A stretch of 64,000 nucleotides of DNA from Clytia hemisphaerica (GCA_902728285.1 CACVBU010000196.1:560769-624768), one strand, 5' to 3'; shown: positions 47,043 through 57,482, counted from the stretch's first letter. The notes: generated by a model not told the origin, from the sequence alone. Numbers and translations: made by a program.

Positions 47043-47723
47043 CTCGGGTAAGTTATGGCATGTCTAAAAAACTGAAAATTACCATAATTTTTAGATCGCA
47101 TTAGTTGACAGAAAATGACCAAACAAATGACTGAACATGAAGGGTACTATGATGTAGTTTCTAACCTGATGTGTAACCTAATTGTTTTTTCGCTGATTTT
47201 CGCGAAAAACCGCAAAAACTGATTATTACGTAATAATCGATGACGTCATCAAAACTAAAAATTGAATTTCTCAAGAATGGTTTATCCAATTGTCTTCAAA
47301 CTTTCACCAAAGATGTATCTTACTAAAGTCCATCATTTGAAAAAAGATTTTTTTGATGACGTCAGTAGAAAATAGGATTTTTCGTTTTTCACTAATTTCT
47401 CCTGACGTCATCAAAATTTCGAAAAAAATTTTTTTCAAATGATCGACTTTAGTAAGATACATCTTTGGTGAAAGTTTGAAGACAATTGGATAAACCATTC
47501 TTGAGAAATTCAATTTTTAGTTTTGATGACGTCATCGATTATTACGTAATAATCAGTTTTTGCGGTTTTTCGCTAAAATCAGCGAAAAAAAATTAGGTTA
47601 CACATCAGGTTAGAAACTACATCATAATACCCTTCATGTTCAGTCATTTGTTTGGTCATTTTCTGTCGACTAATGCAATCTAAAAATTATGGTAAATTTA
47701 AGACATGCCATAGCTTACCCGAG
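47043..47723. mobile_element. Long foldback MITE with 8-bp TSD TTTTCATT
   Basis: 681-bp near-perfect palindrome: arms of about 330 bp from CTCGGGTAAGTTATGGCATG to its inverse, meeting near 47385. The exact duplication TTTTCATT is at 47035-47042 and 47724-47731. Internal landmarks GATTATTACGTAATAATC and GATGACGTCATC are themselves palindromes. hAT-like by duplication length. It is nested in the right foldback arm insertion. Confidence 0.92.
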
Positions 47724-47984
47724 TTTTCATTAATCTTTATATAAACGTTTCCATTGAACGACCAAAACTTATGAATTTGATTATCCTTCGACAATTCTTT
47801 TGATTTCCCCCATAATAAACGATTATAGTTACTCAAGTTGCTGTTTATGAAAATTTTTGTCTGATAAGATAGCTTTTTCCTGTATTGCTGTTTTATGAAA
47901 TTCTTTGCTGGAGCGTAAAAGAGCTCCACAGATTTTTCGATTTTTAAAACGAACAATAGTTCTCCTTGGGAAGGGATGGGACTA

Positions 47985-48830
47985 GGTTGGATTGTTTATC
48001 AGTGGACTAGGTCAAATTGTTTAACAGTGGACCGGACATGGATAGATTGGATTGTTTATCAGTGGACTAGGTTGGATTGTTAAACAGTGGACTAGGTTGA
48101 ATTGTTAAACAGTGGACTAGGTTGGATTGTTTAACAGTGAACCGGACATGGATAGGTTGGATTGTTAAACAGTGAACTAGGTTGGATTGTTAAACAGTGG
48201 ACTAGGTTGGATTGTTTAACAGTGGACTAGGCTGGATTGTTAAACAGTGGACTAGGTAGGATTGTTAAACAGTGGACTAGGTTGGATTGTTAAACAGTCG
48301 ACTAGGTTGGATTGTTTAACAGTGGACTAGGTTGAATTGTTAAACAGTGGACTAGGTTGGATTGTTTAACAGTGGACTAGGTTGGATTGTTAAACAGTGG
48401 ACTAGGTTGGATTGTTTAACAGTGGACTAGGTCAAATTGTTTAACAGTGGACCGGACATGGATAGGTTGGATTGTTAAACAGTGAACTAGGTTGGATTGT
48501 TAAACAGTGGACTAGGTAGGATTGTTTAACAGTGGACTAGGTCAGATTGTTTAACAGTGAACTGGACATGACTATAGGTTGGATTGTTTAACAGTGGACT
48601 AGGTTGGATTGTTAAACAGTGGACTAAGTTGGATTGTTTAACAGTGGACCGGACATGACTATAGGTTGGATTGTTTAACAGCGGACTAGGTTGGATTGTT
48701 AAACAGTGGACTAGGTTGGATTGTTTAACAGTGGACTAGGTCAGATTGTTTAACAGTGGACCGGACATGACTATAGGTTGGATTGTTTAACAGTGGACTA
48801 GGTTGGACTGTTTAACAGTGAAATACTTTC
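47985..48830 (-). repeat. 25-bp satellite, right foldback arm
   Basis: Inverse orientation of the left array (GGTTGGATTGTTTAACAGTGGACTA), about 34 units with the same GGACATG-containing variants. It is less than half the length of the left array, showing independent expansion or contraction of the arms. Confidence 0.95.
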
Positions 48831-49000
48831 TGGTCTGTATTTTATAACATTATTAGCTTAAACGACATTAGGTTATATTCTTTAACAGTGCTCTCCACTA
48901 CAAAAGAATCCAACCAGTGACCACGCTAACTGCACCTGATCCAATACTCTCAATGAGTAGCTTCTGCTCTGATGGGATTTTTTACTGCTTATGTGCAGTG

Positions 49001-49763
49001 TAAGGGGTCACTCACATATTGATTCTTCCTACGACTTACATCAAATAGACCTTTTTTTAAAGAGGCAGCAATGTTGAATAATTATGTACTCCAGCATAAA
49101 AACAATGATACAGCCATGCATAATTACTGTATCATGCATATTTTAAAAATTATGCATGGCTGTATCATTGTTTTTACGCTGGAAGGAGTACATAATTATT
49201 CAACATGGCTGCCTTTTAAAAAAAAGATCTATTGACGCAAAGGGGTGGGGGTTAGAATCTGTGACGCTAAAAAATTTCACCAGAAATATCGATTTTTGAG
49301 ACGTTTATTTTGTGACAAAAGTTACTTCCCATATTTTATTTACCTAAGTATTCGTTCCCTTTGCTATTTTATAGAACAATTTTAACCAAAACAAACAGCC
49401 CAATGTTTATGTCTCAAGTTCCTTTTGTTCCGTGCGGCCCTTGAATTTTACCAATGGCCAATCTTTTTTTGTGAAATGTCGCTATTCTGTTTTAATTATG
49501 ATTACAGAGATAAGTAATCCCGGCAACTTTCCAAAAAAAGTTTAGAAATTATCTCCATTATTTTTTAAATGTAAACTGAGCAAGCCATAGCGAAATTAAA
49601 GATGGCTGACGAAACAATGATGAAAGTGAAGGAGAAAATTTAAAGTTTCGTCCATTTTTGATAATTTTTAAACTTTGACGTTAAGAGGTGGGTGTGGGGG
49701 GGTTTCAAATTAGCATCAATTTGGCGTTAGACGTGGGAAAAGTCAATATGTGAGTGACCCCTA
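49001..49763. mobile_element. TIR element GGGGTCACTCACATATTGA
   Basis: Ends TAAGGGGTCACTCACATATT and AATATGTGAGTGACCCCTA are inverted. The palindromic AATAGACC MITE is nested inside at 49047-49235. A diverged relative extends from about 49793 (CTCACATATCAATTTTTCCT) to about 51296 (ATCTATATGTGGGTGGCC) and is itself broken by two further elements. Confidence 0.75.
49047..49235. mobile_element. Palindromic MITE, AATAGACC family, copy 2
   Basis: Second copy of 8174-8360: AATAGACCTTTTTTTAAAGA outward ends, ATAATTATGTACTCCAGC arms and the same centre GCATAATTACTGTATCATGC. It is nested in the 49001-49763 element. Confidence 0.85.
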
Positions 49764-50004
49764 AGTTTGAATAGAGAGTATGGATCTCCAGACTACTCAC
49801 ATATCAATTTTTCCTACGCTTGCGGGTTAGATCAAGTGACGCTATAAGAAAATCTACTAGAGATATCAAATTTCCAGAAAACTATAATTTTCATACTTAT
49901 TATTTTTCTGGACTGTTCTGGAAGCAGCCTTTTCCATTTGTCAAGATTCAACAAAATACACTCATGTCGAATTTGTCTCTTTTTCACGGCATCGAGAATA
50001 AACC

Positions 50005-50384
50005 ATAGTTTGCAGAGGGGTATGAACCCCCCTAGGTTTATTTCATCCCCCCTATATACCCATCCCCCCCTTTTGTAATGAAATCTTATCCCCCCCTTTT
50101 TTTTTACAGAAAATCCGTTTCGAAGGAAACTCGCTTTCCCACCTACCAGCAAAATTATCAACAAGAAAGAGTATGAAGTATTATAGTCACGAGCCAACAA
50201 TGACAGAATATAACTAGCGTTTTTCATTAATCTTGATAAATTTCCAAACCCCCCTTTTTTATTTGATCCCCCCCTACATTCCCATCCCCCCTAGTTTTTT
50301 CGGCAGATCTCGGTACCCCCCCCCCTACAAAGGCCCTCCAGAAAGTTGGCATCCCCCCCTATTAAAAAGGGGGGGTGCAAACTA
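50005..50384. mobile_element. C-tract-rich inverted element
   Basis: ATAGTTTGCA and TGCAAACTAT bound a stretch with about ten C-runs of 6-9 bases on the plus strand (ATCCCCCC/ACCCCCCC phrases) and one reversed G-run near the right end. It sits inside the diverged 49793-51296 element. The G/C-tract style is shared with 38545-38720 and 39353-39440. Confidence 0.6.
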
Positions 50385-50413
50385 TGTAAACCGGTATAGT
50401 AAAATGCCGGAGA

Positions 50414-50978
50414 CAGGGGGGGGTCTTGCAGTTACTCCTTGACACTATGTGGAGTAACTGCAATTTTGGACATTTTCTACAGACACAACCACCCTTGCAG
50501 TTATTCCATAGTGTACTAACTGATTTTACCCTCAAAATTGGTGTAGACCACCCCCAAAAATGCCAAATTTGGCAATTTTTTCACTGAATTCCTCATTTTT
50601 GATACCATTTTACTGGGTACGTCTTATTAGTGACCGTTCAAGAGTTAAATATCTCAATTATTTTCCAAGTTTTTTTAAATATCTTTCATGCCTTGATTAA
50701 AGAAAAAATTTTGTGATTTTTTTTTGACTTTTGAAAAAAATGTTTTGAATTTTTTTGCTTCCGGAATTTTTAAAAACCTAAAATTTTAAGTGAAAAATTG
50801 AAAAATGTGCTCACTTAGTACACCATATCCTACCAAAATCGACAATTTTGGGCTTAGGCACCACCCATGTTGCAGTTAGTCCACTGGTGGAGTAACTGTT
50901 TTCCCAAATTTTGGTTTATATACCACCACGGTAGTAATTGTCATAGTGTTTATATAATAACTGCATGACCCCCCCCTG
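50414..50978. mobile_element. hAT-like element, oligo-G family C, copy 2
   Basis: Inverse copy of 31047-31612 (565 against 566 bp). Starts CAGGGGGGGG and ends C-run plus TG. CCGGAGA lies at 50407-50413 and 50979-50985 (8 bp if the ambiguous G is counted). The high similarity of the two copies over their whole length suggests recent activity. Confidence 0.9.
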
Positions 50979-51296
50979 CCGGAGATGCTCATTATGTTAA
51001 AAGACTTTGGGGCTTTTTTTCTGCGTCATAACTTATGCGGGTCTGGGAACCAATCTGTGTAAAAGTCATATACCAAAACCACTACAAACAAAACAAGTGA
51101 AATGTACCAAGCAGAAGGGGTAAGCAACTTCTCTGGCAGTGGGACGTCAATACACGAAGTGAGAAAGGAAGAAAAAGGTTTTCATCGATTTTCGGTGTAT
51201 TTTATAATATGAAGACACTAAGGGGTAGGGGGTGGGTGGCTTTTTTAATTAGGTCAGAATGACGCTAAGCATGGGCAAAATCTATATGTGGGTGGC

Positions 51297-54200
51297 CGCT
51301 AAGATCTCCCCCCCCCCCCGGCCTCATAATATTAAAAAGATTCCACTATGCCACTTTTCTATCGGAAAAAGACCAAGGGGTAACCAAGGTTCTAAGCTGA
51401 TAGTATAATTTTGACTTAAAAAAGATGTATACTATGTTAGTTCAGAGGAATGTAAAGAGATGGAAAAACAGCTTTTCTGATTACTCAAAGTTCAACGATC
51501 ACTTCTATTGAAAATTCTATTGTAAAAACGTTGATTAGGTCATTAAATGAAAGTCCAGAAAAGACGGCTCGCCATACAAATCGGACGGTTTCTACATGAT
51601 TTGACGATAAAAATTAAAATTTGTTTTTCCTTTTTTGCCGATTACTAGTTCAATTTTTAAGAATAAGGAGCAATGTATCAGAATGTATAGCAAAAGAAAT
51701 TCTTAACGATATTAAATTGGTTCTTGTAAAACTGTCAGAAGTCGAGTAAAATCAAGATAAAGTTATAATTTTCTCGCGCTCTAGCTTTCCATATAATGAT
51801 GCGGTCATAATGCGGTTATATCAATAGAATCGCTAGGAAATTCTGAGCAAGAAGATATAGGTACCTTTTCGTATAGGAGAGGTGTACCCAAAATATAAGC
51901 CCTAAAAGTTTGGGCATAATCAGGTTTGAAACAAAAGAATTTTGTCACAACAGGCTAATTATGCAGATTTTTTATAGCGACAACAAAAGAAACCTATTTA
52001 CTCGACATAAACTCCCTTAAGGGCAAGAGACCTGGTATATGACGAGCCGTTTTTCCATTGTTTTCAAGAAGCTGTTTTTCCATCTCGTTACATTCCTCTG
52101 GTTAGTTGCAAACGCATTGGTGAAAACATGTTTGCCTTTGAATGAAAGTTTTAAACATCACCAAGTCTGACACACTCTGACTAGGGTAGTTTAGAAATGA
52201 GCTTTGGAAAGTTAGGCAGCTCTGTAAGTAAACAAAAGTAAGATTTTCCATACCTGTAGAAGAAACTTTCATGTCCGTTATCATGGGGAAAATCTCTCAG
52301 TCAGGAGAATCTTATTACAGGAATGAGAGTCTGTTACAGAACGACTGTATTCAATGTGACAGCAAAGACTTAAAAAGACTGCATGGTTCCTGGCAAATAA
52401 TTCTGGTACCTAGAAATTTGGGCCCAGTTCCCTATACCTAGAGTCCAATTACATTTCCAATTGAATTATTATAACAAAAAAAGGGGTAAAAAATATTTCT
52501 AGACAGGGGGAAATTTCTGACAGTATTATAGACTAAATAAAACTTGTAAATCAAGACTACAGGATTTGGAGAACAGGCCAATTTTACTTTCGTTTTCAGT
52601 GGTTTCATTTTCGATTCCAAGCCAATATTTTAGCAACGGGTTGCTTGCCCATAGTTACAGGGGTTTGTGCAAAAAAACAAGCATAGGAGGTTTTCCAAAT
52701 CCCCTATTTCGATTGAACCAATGAAAAATAAAACTTTTCCATGTTTCACTTTTTTGCACCAATTCTTCAAAATGAAAATGTTTAAGATTTAAAGTTCTTC
52801 TTTTATTCAATGATTTTTGTTGACAATCTAACTCTTGCATCTAATTCCCGTTTTCTTCAGAAATTTGAAAATGAGAAAAAACCTAAGCCTTAGTATCACA
52901 GATTAAAACAAATATATGAAGGATGAGATTTTACAGGCGCCCGCCGTGCAAGGCACTGAGAGACCACGGGTGCCAAAAAAAGGGTCGTGTGAAATGTGGT
53001 AATTTCATTGGTGGAAATTTGATAAACAGCTGCAAAGGAGCGCCGGGAACCAATCAGTAGAAGAGACCACTTTCGTTTTTGTTGCAGATTTCAATATATA
53101 TAAACTTCTCTCAGAGATTACTTGTCAATGTGTTGTGTCAACTTGTCAGCATTGTATTGCTGTTAAAAAAGGGAAAGATAAAAGAGGTAAGACTAGCCTA
53201 GTTTCTAATCCTGATATAGGAGTTGAAGCTTAGACTGGCCTTCCAGAATGTTCTTCAACAACTTTTGCATTTCCAAAAAGGCTGTAATAAATGTAATTAT
53301 TTTTATAATTTATAAAGAAACTAGCCGTATGCGCAGTGTCGCACGCTGCGTGTCCCAATCCAGTGAATCACTATACATATAGAAAACTCTAACGGAATAA
53401 AGATAGCTGCCATACGATTATAAGATACTCGTTTTATGAAAGAATGCCAGAAAATTATATTCTTAGTTTTTTATTAAAAAATATTTTGACAAGTCATATT
53501 TTTTTCCTTGATTCATATATTTAAGGAGAAACATTGCATTGCAATTTTCAACCACAATTAAGTAGATTGCTTTAGAATGATTTTATTTATTAAGATCTCT
53601 CAAGCCATCGTAATGTCAGCATCCCAAAGTCTAGTGATAGAAAATCTGTCTAAGATGCGGTTCAACGCCATGAAGAGGAGGCTTTGTAGAGCTTTATTAG
53701 ATTTTCGAAAACTTTTTACCAAATTTTCTTAGGCAAATACTTTTTTCTTTATTGGTTTACGGATCCGCCAACGCTATTCTGCCAAAAAAAAAAATAGAGA
53801 TTTCAAAAACTTTTATTTACTTTTTCTCTTCCGACCTTCAAAAAAGAAGAAAAAAATTAAAAAACCTTTACTTAAACAGGAAAACAAAAGAAAAGAAGAG
53901 AAGAGAGAGTGGGTTAAATGATCTAACACAGCTGTGCCCTATTCTGCCCTTTTAAAGATACTTTGATCTTAATGTCAGGGGGAACTTCCCCATGGAATTT
54001 CCCTATCCACAAAAAAAGAAACTAAATTATATAACTCTTTGTATACACAATGGATTTTCTTCATTTTATCTTCGTTGCTTTTTATTTAAAGTCCTTTTAT
54101 GTGATTGTTAAAATTCAAGAGTATAAAAATAGGCATACCAGAAAAGTGGGATGGGGGAACCTAAGTGGGAACCCTAATAAGGGTGAACCCTAAATGGGAA

Positions 54201-54507
54201 CCTATGACAGTCTTACATTTCCGTATCAGTCTTTATGTGTACATTTTTATGTTTCAGTTTATTTTTAGTGTTTTTTATCCATAGACTCTATCTATTAACA
54301 TCTTGCACTTTATTCTTTTGTCTTTAAATCTAAAAAATCAATACTTTAGGAAATTTCATAAAATTTTATTTTATTATTTCCTCCGATTTCAGATTTTTTT
54401 AAAGGAAATAAAAAAAATTTAAAACATCAATTTTATTTTAATTTTTTTTCCATCCTCCTGTCCAAAACTTTTCCTCATAATGTCCGTAAACCAGAAAATA
54501 AAAAAGT
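51297..54507. other. Intergenic; one inverted-repeat unit, one promoter-like patch
   Basis: CAGAGGAATGTAAAGAGATG (51441) is inverted as CATCTCGTTACATTCCTCTG (52081), bounding a roughly 670-bp unit. A GC-richer patch at 52930-53200 contains CAATATATATAAACTTC (about 53090), then about 100 bp ending AAAGAGGTAAGAC, which could be a TATA promoter and first non-coding exon, but no gene follows. Another copy of the CTAGCCG...GTCGCACGC motif is at about 53322. Otherwise AT-rich. Confidence 0.4.
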
Positions 54508-55243
54508 AATAGACCTTTTCGCCTTTGCGTCCGCCATATTGAATTGTATGCAAAAATACAGGAACGAAAATGCCGTGGTTGGATTTAGTTGGAATGTATG
54601 CAAAACATATGCAAGTTTACACAAAGATTAAAAAGACAACAAAGCATCTTATAAATAAATATTATAATCATTAGAACAATAAAAGATGGAATTTCTTAAT
54701 CCAAAAGGAAATATTTACAGAACAACAAAAGCCTTTTAGGAATTTGTTCTTAAAGACATTGCATATTCTGTTTTCATGCCATTAAGAAATTCCACGAAGA
54801 CGGAGTACACACATCAAACTTTCAAAACACGCAAACTGAAAGCAGTAATTATGACGTCACACTTTATCAATGTTTTGATTTGATCATTTGGCGGCTCTAT
54901 TCCCAGGAGAATAATTTGCCGTCAGCCGAATAAGGATTGTTTTTTACCTTCGCGGGTGATTTTTCAGTTTGAGATTCTGTCTAATGTTATGGTCTTTTGA
55001 AGTGCTTGTTCTAAGAGATGAGTGAATATAATTGTTTTTAGTTTTCAAGAGAAGCAAATTTAATCTTTCTTCTACAAGATTACACTTTAATATAGTGCCA
55101 ATTATGCATGTAAGTTTTTATTTAATACTTTCTTTTTGCATATGTTTTGCATACTTTCTAAAGGAATTTCACCACGGCAATTCGGCAACCATAATTTTTG
55201 CATACAATTCAATATGGCGGACGCAAAGGCGAAAAGGTCTATT
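54508..55243. mobile_element. AATAGACC element, large form, copy 2 (uninterrupted)
   Basis: Ends AATAGACCTTTTCGCCTTTG and CAAAGGCGAAAAGGTCTATT are inverted and extend through GCGTCCGCCATATTGAATTG. It matches 36703-37910 but lacks the nested element, so it supplies its empty site. It ends exactly where the Helitron fragment starts. Confidence 0.88.
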
Positions 55244-55745
55244 GCCTTAGCTTGGTTTGAAACTCCTGTAAAAAGTTGGTGAATTTGAGGTGGAAAAGGT
55301 TGCAACGGGGGAAACGCAACTTTCCCATTTGAGCAGTACGTGATATGCTTAGAATACGAGTCCGCCGCTGTTGAGCTCTTTGATGAGCATTTTGATGCCA
55401 TCCAGCAGGCTGGTCTGCATTTACATTACCCCTTCGTTTCCTCACGTTGGGCGTTCTGAGACCTTAGTTGGGATTCTGCCTCAGTTTAAGGTCGCCTTGG
55501 ATTTCTGATGTTATTTCAAAGCCTGCTACTTTCACCCTGTCCCTTACCTCTACCTTGACCTCTTCCTCTGTCCCTACCTTCACAACTTCCTCTGCCTCTG
55601 CCTCTGCCGACATCTCGTCCTCTGCCTCTACCTCCACCTTTTTGCTTCTGCCCACACCTTGTGCTGTGCCTCTATTTTCACCTCTTCCTCTGTCTCTACC
55701 TCTTTGCGGAAAATTATAATTCAAAGCAGCTTAATTCTCTCTATC
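55244..55745 (-). pseudogene. Decayed Helitron N-terminal region with RG-rich lead
   Basis: The minus strand carries HITYCSNGKVAFPPLQPF ... IHQLFTG, the signature that opens the conserved Helitron Rep/helicase (Helitron-like N-terminal) region. Upstream of it is a Gly/Arg-rich stretch in which the frame shifts at an A-run near 55650 and stops occur near 55505 and 55420. The sequence breaks off at the AATAGACC element. It is a remnant of a rolling-circle transposon protein, not functional. Confidence 0.65.
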
Positions 55746-56898
55746 GTCAAAGTTGTCCATGGTAAAAAAAATTGAGCAACAACCAACATTTTAGTTGATA
55801 TTTAAAGTCTATCATCAAGTCAAACAAAAGAAATGGAGGAATTTACATGGCAATTTCTACCTGATAGGATACAAACGGTGAAAAATAATAAATAAATGGA
55901 AAGCATGACTATTGACTAATGAATAAAATTTGATGATGTCATTTGAAGAATCAATGACTCAAAAATTTATACATATAAAAAAAGAGAAATGTGAGAAGGA
56001 TAAATATTTTGGCCTTTAAAGAGCCTGGGGGCTAAAATTACCAAAATATTTGGGGGACCTAGATTGTTGGGGGGCCTAAACGATCTGACTGAGACTCTGG
56101 GGGCTGTTCAGCTAATTTCAAAAGATATCTTATCTTGCTATTAAATCAAATAAAAAAAGCAAAAGATTTGTAAACATAAATATTAATACAAGTAAAATTT
56201 AGTTTTCATTTATCAGTACTGTACTCGCATATATTTTTTATTGACTTCTCTCTATGGGGGCGGGAGAACAATGTTTTTGTTTTTAGCTTATCTTGCTGAC
56301 TAAGCGCTTTTTATATCATAACAAAAATTGGACCTAGCACAAGGCAATTTTTTGGGGGAGCTAAATTTTTGGGGGGACTTTACTTTGTTGGGGGGACTTT
56401 ACTTTGTTGGGGGGACTTTACTTTGTTGGGGGGAGCTAGAAATCTGGCTGAAGCTATGCTATGCTCAATCGGTCAATTTTGAAACTGAGGACCTGTTTAC
56501 ATGGATTTTCGATACAAGGCATACTGAGATTTTCATATTGTTTGCATGCCATGGTCTGAGATTTCAGTACGGTCCGGATAATCAATGTAAACGTAAAGAA
56601 ATTTCAGTTCGGGGCGAGTAGTTCTTTTTTCAGGCCGATTATTAACAGAACTCAAAATAAATTTACTGGAACAAAATTTTTAGTTTTTCAACCACGGCTG
56701 AGATTTTTATTATTGAAGTCTGTGTTAAACAATAAGCTTATTAATATATAGATTTCCTTAAATGCATCACAACACCATTCATTGTCTTCAAAACATTTTG
56801 ATGGCAGAAAGATTTTATTTTTAATGATTTTTCTCATTAAAAAAGACAGGTTGATACACAAAAAAGTATAGAATATTTAACATGGTTAACTGACTCCG
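55746..56898. other. Intergenic with G-run tandem repeat
   Basis: 56370-56440 has three 21-bp units GGGGGGACTTTACTTTGTTG. Similar G-runs with CTAAA/CCTA occur at 56025-56110. No gene was seen. It forms the upstream flank of the STMP1-like gene. Confidence 0.55.
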
Positions 56899-57075
56899 AT
56901 GACAGGCAACTTACCTAAGGCAGTGTCACTCCTTAGTGGCTTAGGAGTTGGAACAATCTTTGGTGTCTTTTTATCGCAAAACTATGCTGTGCCAAATATG
57001 TCTTCATTAATTGGGTTAATACAAGATAAAGCTCAAGATTATACCAAGAATGATGGCGACAGCAAGAAAAACTGA
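56899..57075 (+). CDS. STMP1: STMP1-like mitochondrial transmembrane microprotein
   Basis: 58-residue protein, stop TGA at 57073-57075, with AATAAA at 57095-57100. It has one hydrophobic N-terminal segment with small residues (SLLSGLGVGTIFGVFL), then SQNYAVPN, then a charged tail rich in D/K ending DSKKN. Vertebrate STMP1 (about 47 aa) has the same plan: a Gly-containing hydrophobic segment, an AQNY-x-IPN motif at the membrane exit, and a Lys-rich hydrophilic tail. In vertebrates it lies in mitochondrial membranes and affects respiratory-chain complexes; function here is inferred. The N-terminus is about ten residues longer than in vertebrates unless an upstream intron or a different start applies. 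It lies 408 bp upstream of ELP3 on the same strand. Only the SQNYAVPN core makes the call, so confidence is moderate. Confidence 0.75.
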   Translation: MTGNLPKAVSLLSGLGVGTIFGVFLSQNYAVPNMSSLIGLIQDKAQDYTKNDGDSKKN

Positions 57076-57482
57076 AATTTTCAAAGAAATTCTCAATAAA
57101 ACGCTTATGAACACGATCTACAAAATTAGTTTTGATGGTTAAGAAGATTTTATCATCATATAACGAACTATGACCTTCACTTTTAGTGAATAATCTATCA
57201 ACAGCAAGAATATATTTTAAAACACGATGTAACACGATGTATATATTTCAAATAATTGTAATTTTAGTTTAAACCATAGCATGATATGATAATGCTAATG
57301 GTAACGGTAATAAACAGTAATTTAGAACAAAGTTTTATTCCTTTGTCGCGTCTAGACCAGCTTTTTCTGTTTTCATTTTCATTCAACCTTTCGCCGCCCT
57401 CCCTTCTCCATAGATTTGTTTATGGGGTAAATACATAATTATTTATTGTTATTTTCTTAAAAGATAAAAAAGATACAAAAAT

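Larger units (their letters stand above)
40869..48943. mobile_element. 8.1-kb foldback-like element with satellite TIRs and 6-bp TSD
   Basis: Ends TGGATCAGGTGCAGTTAGCG and CGCTAACTGCACCTGATCCA are perfect inverted repeats. ATACTC flanks exactly (40863-40868, 48944-48949). From each end the arms carry the same order: about 120 bp unique (GGAGAGCACTGTTAAAGAAT, ATACAGACCAGAAAGTATTT), a 25-bp satellite (about 79 units left, about 34 right), a 100-bp unique block (TCTTCTTTCTTTAACAGCCC or its inverse), a GGTAACGAG array, then a 30-bp array toward a centre near 43780. The right arm is split by 44607-47955. This architecture matches Foldback/Galileo-type elements, where TIRs are built from subrepeats. 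No transposase was found, so it is probably non-autonomous. Six-bp duplications occur in IS3EU and Dada-type elements; assignment is open. Confidence 0.9.

Noticed and set aside
55464..55719. Overlapping plus-strand open frame rich in Ser/Thr/Pro
   Set aside because: It is the complement of the RG-rich Helitron leader. Pyrimidine-rich low complexity explains the openness.
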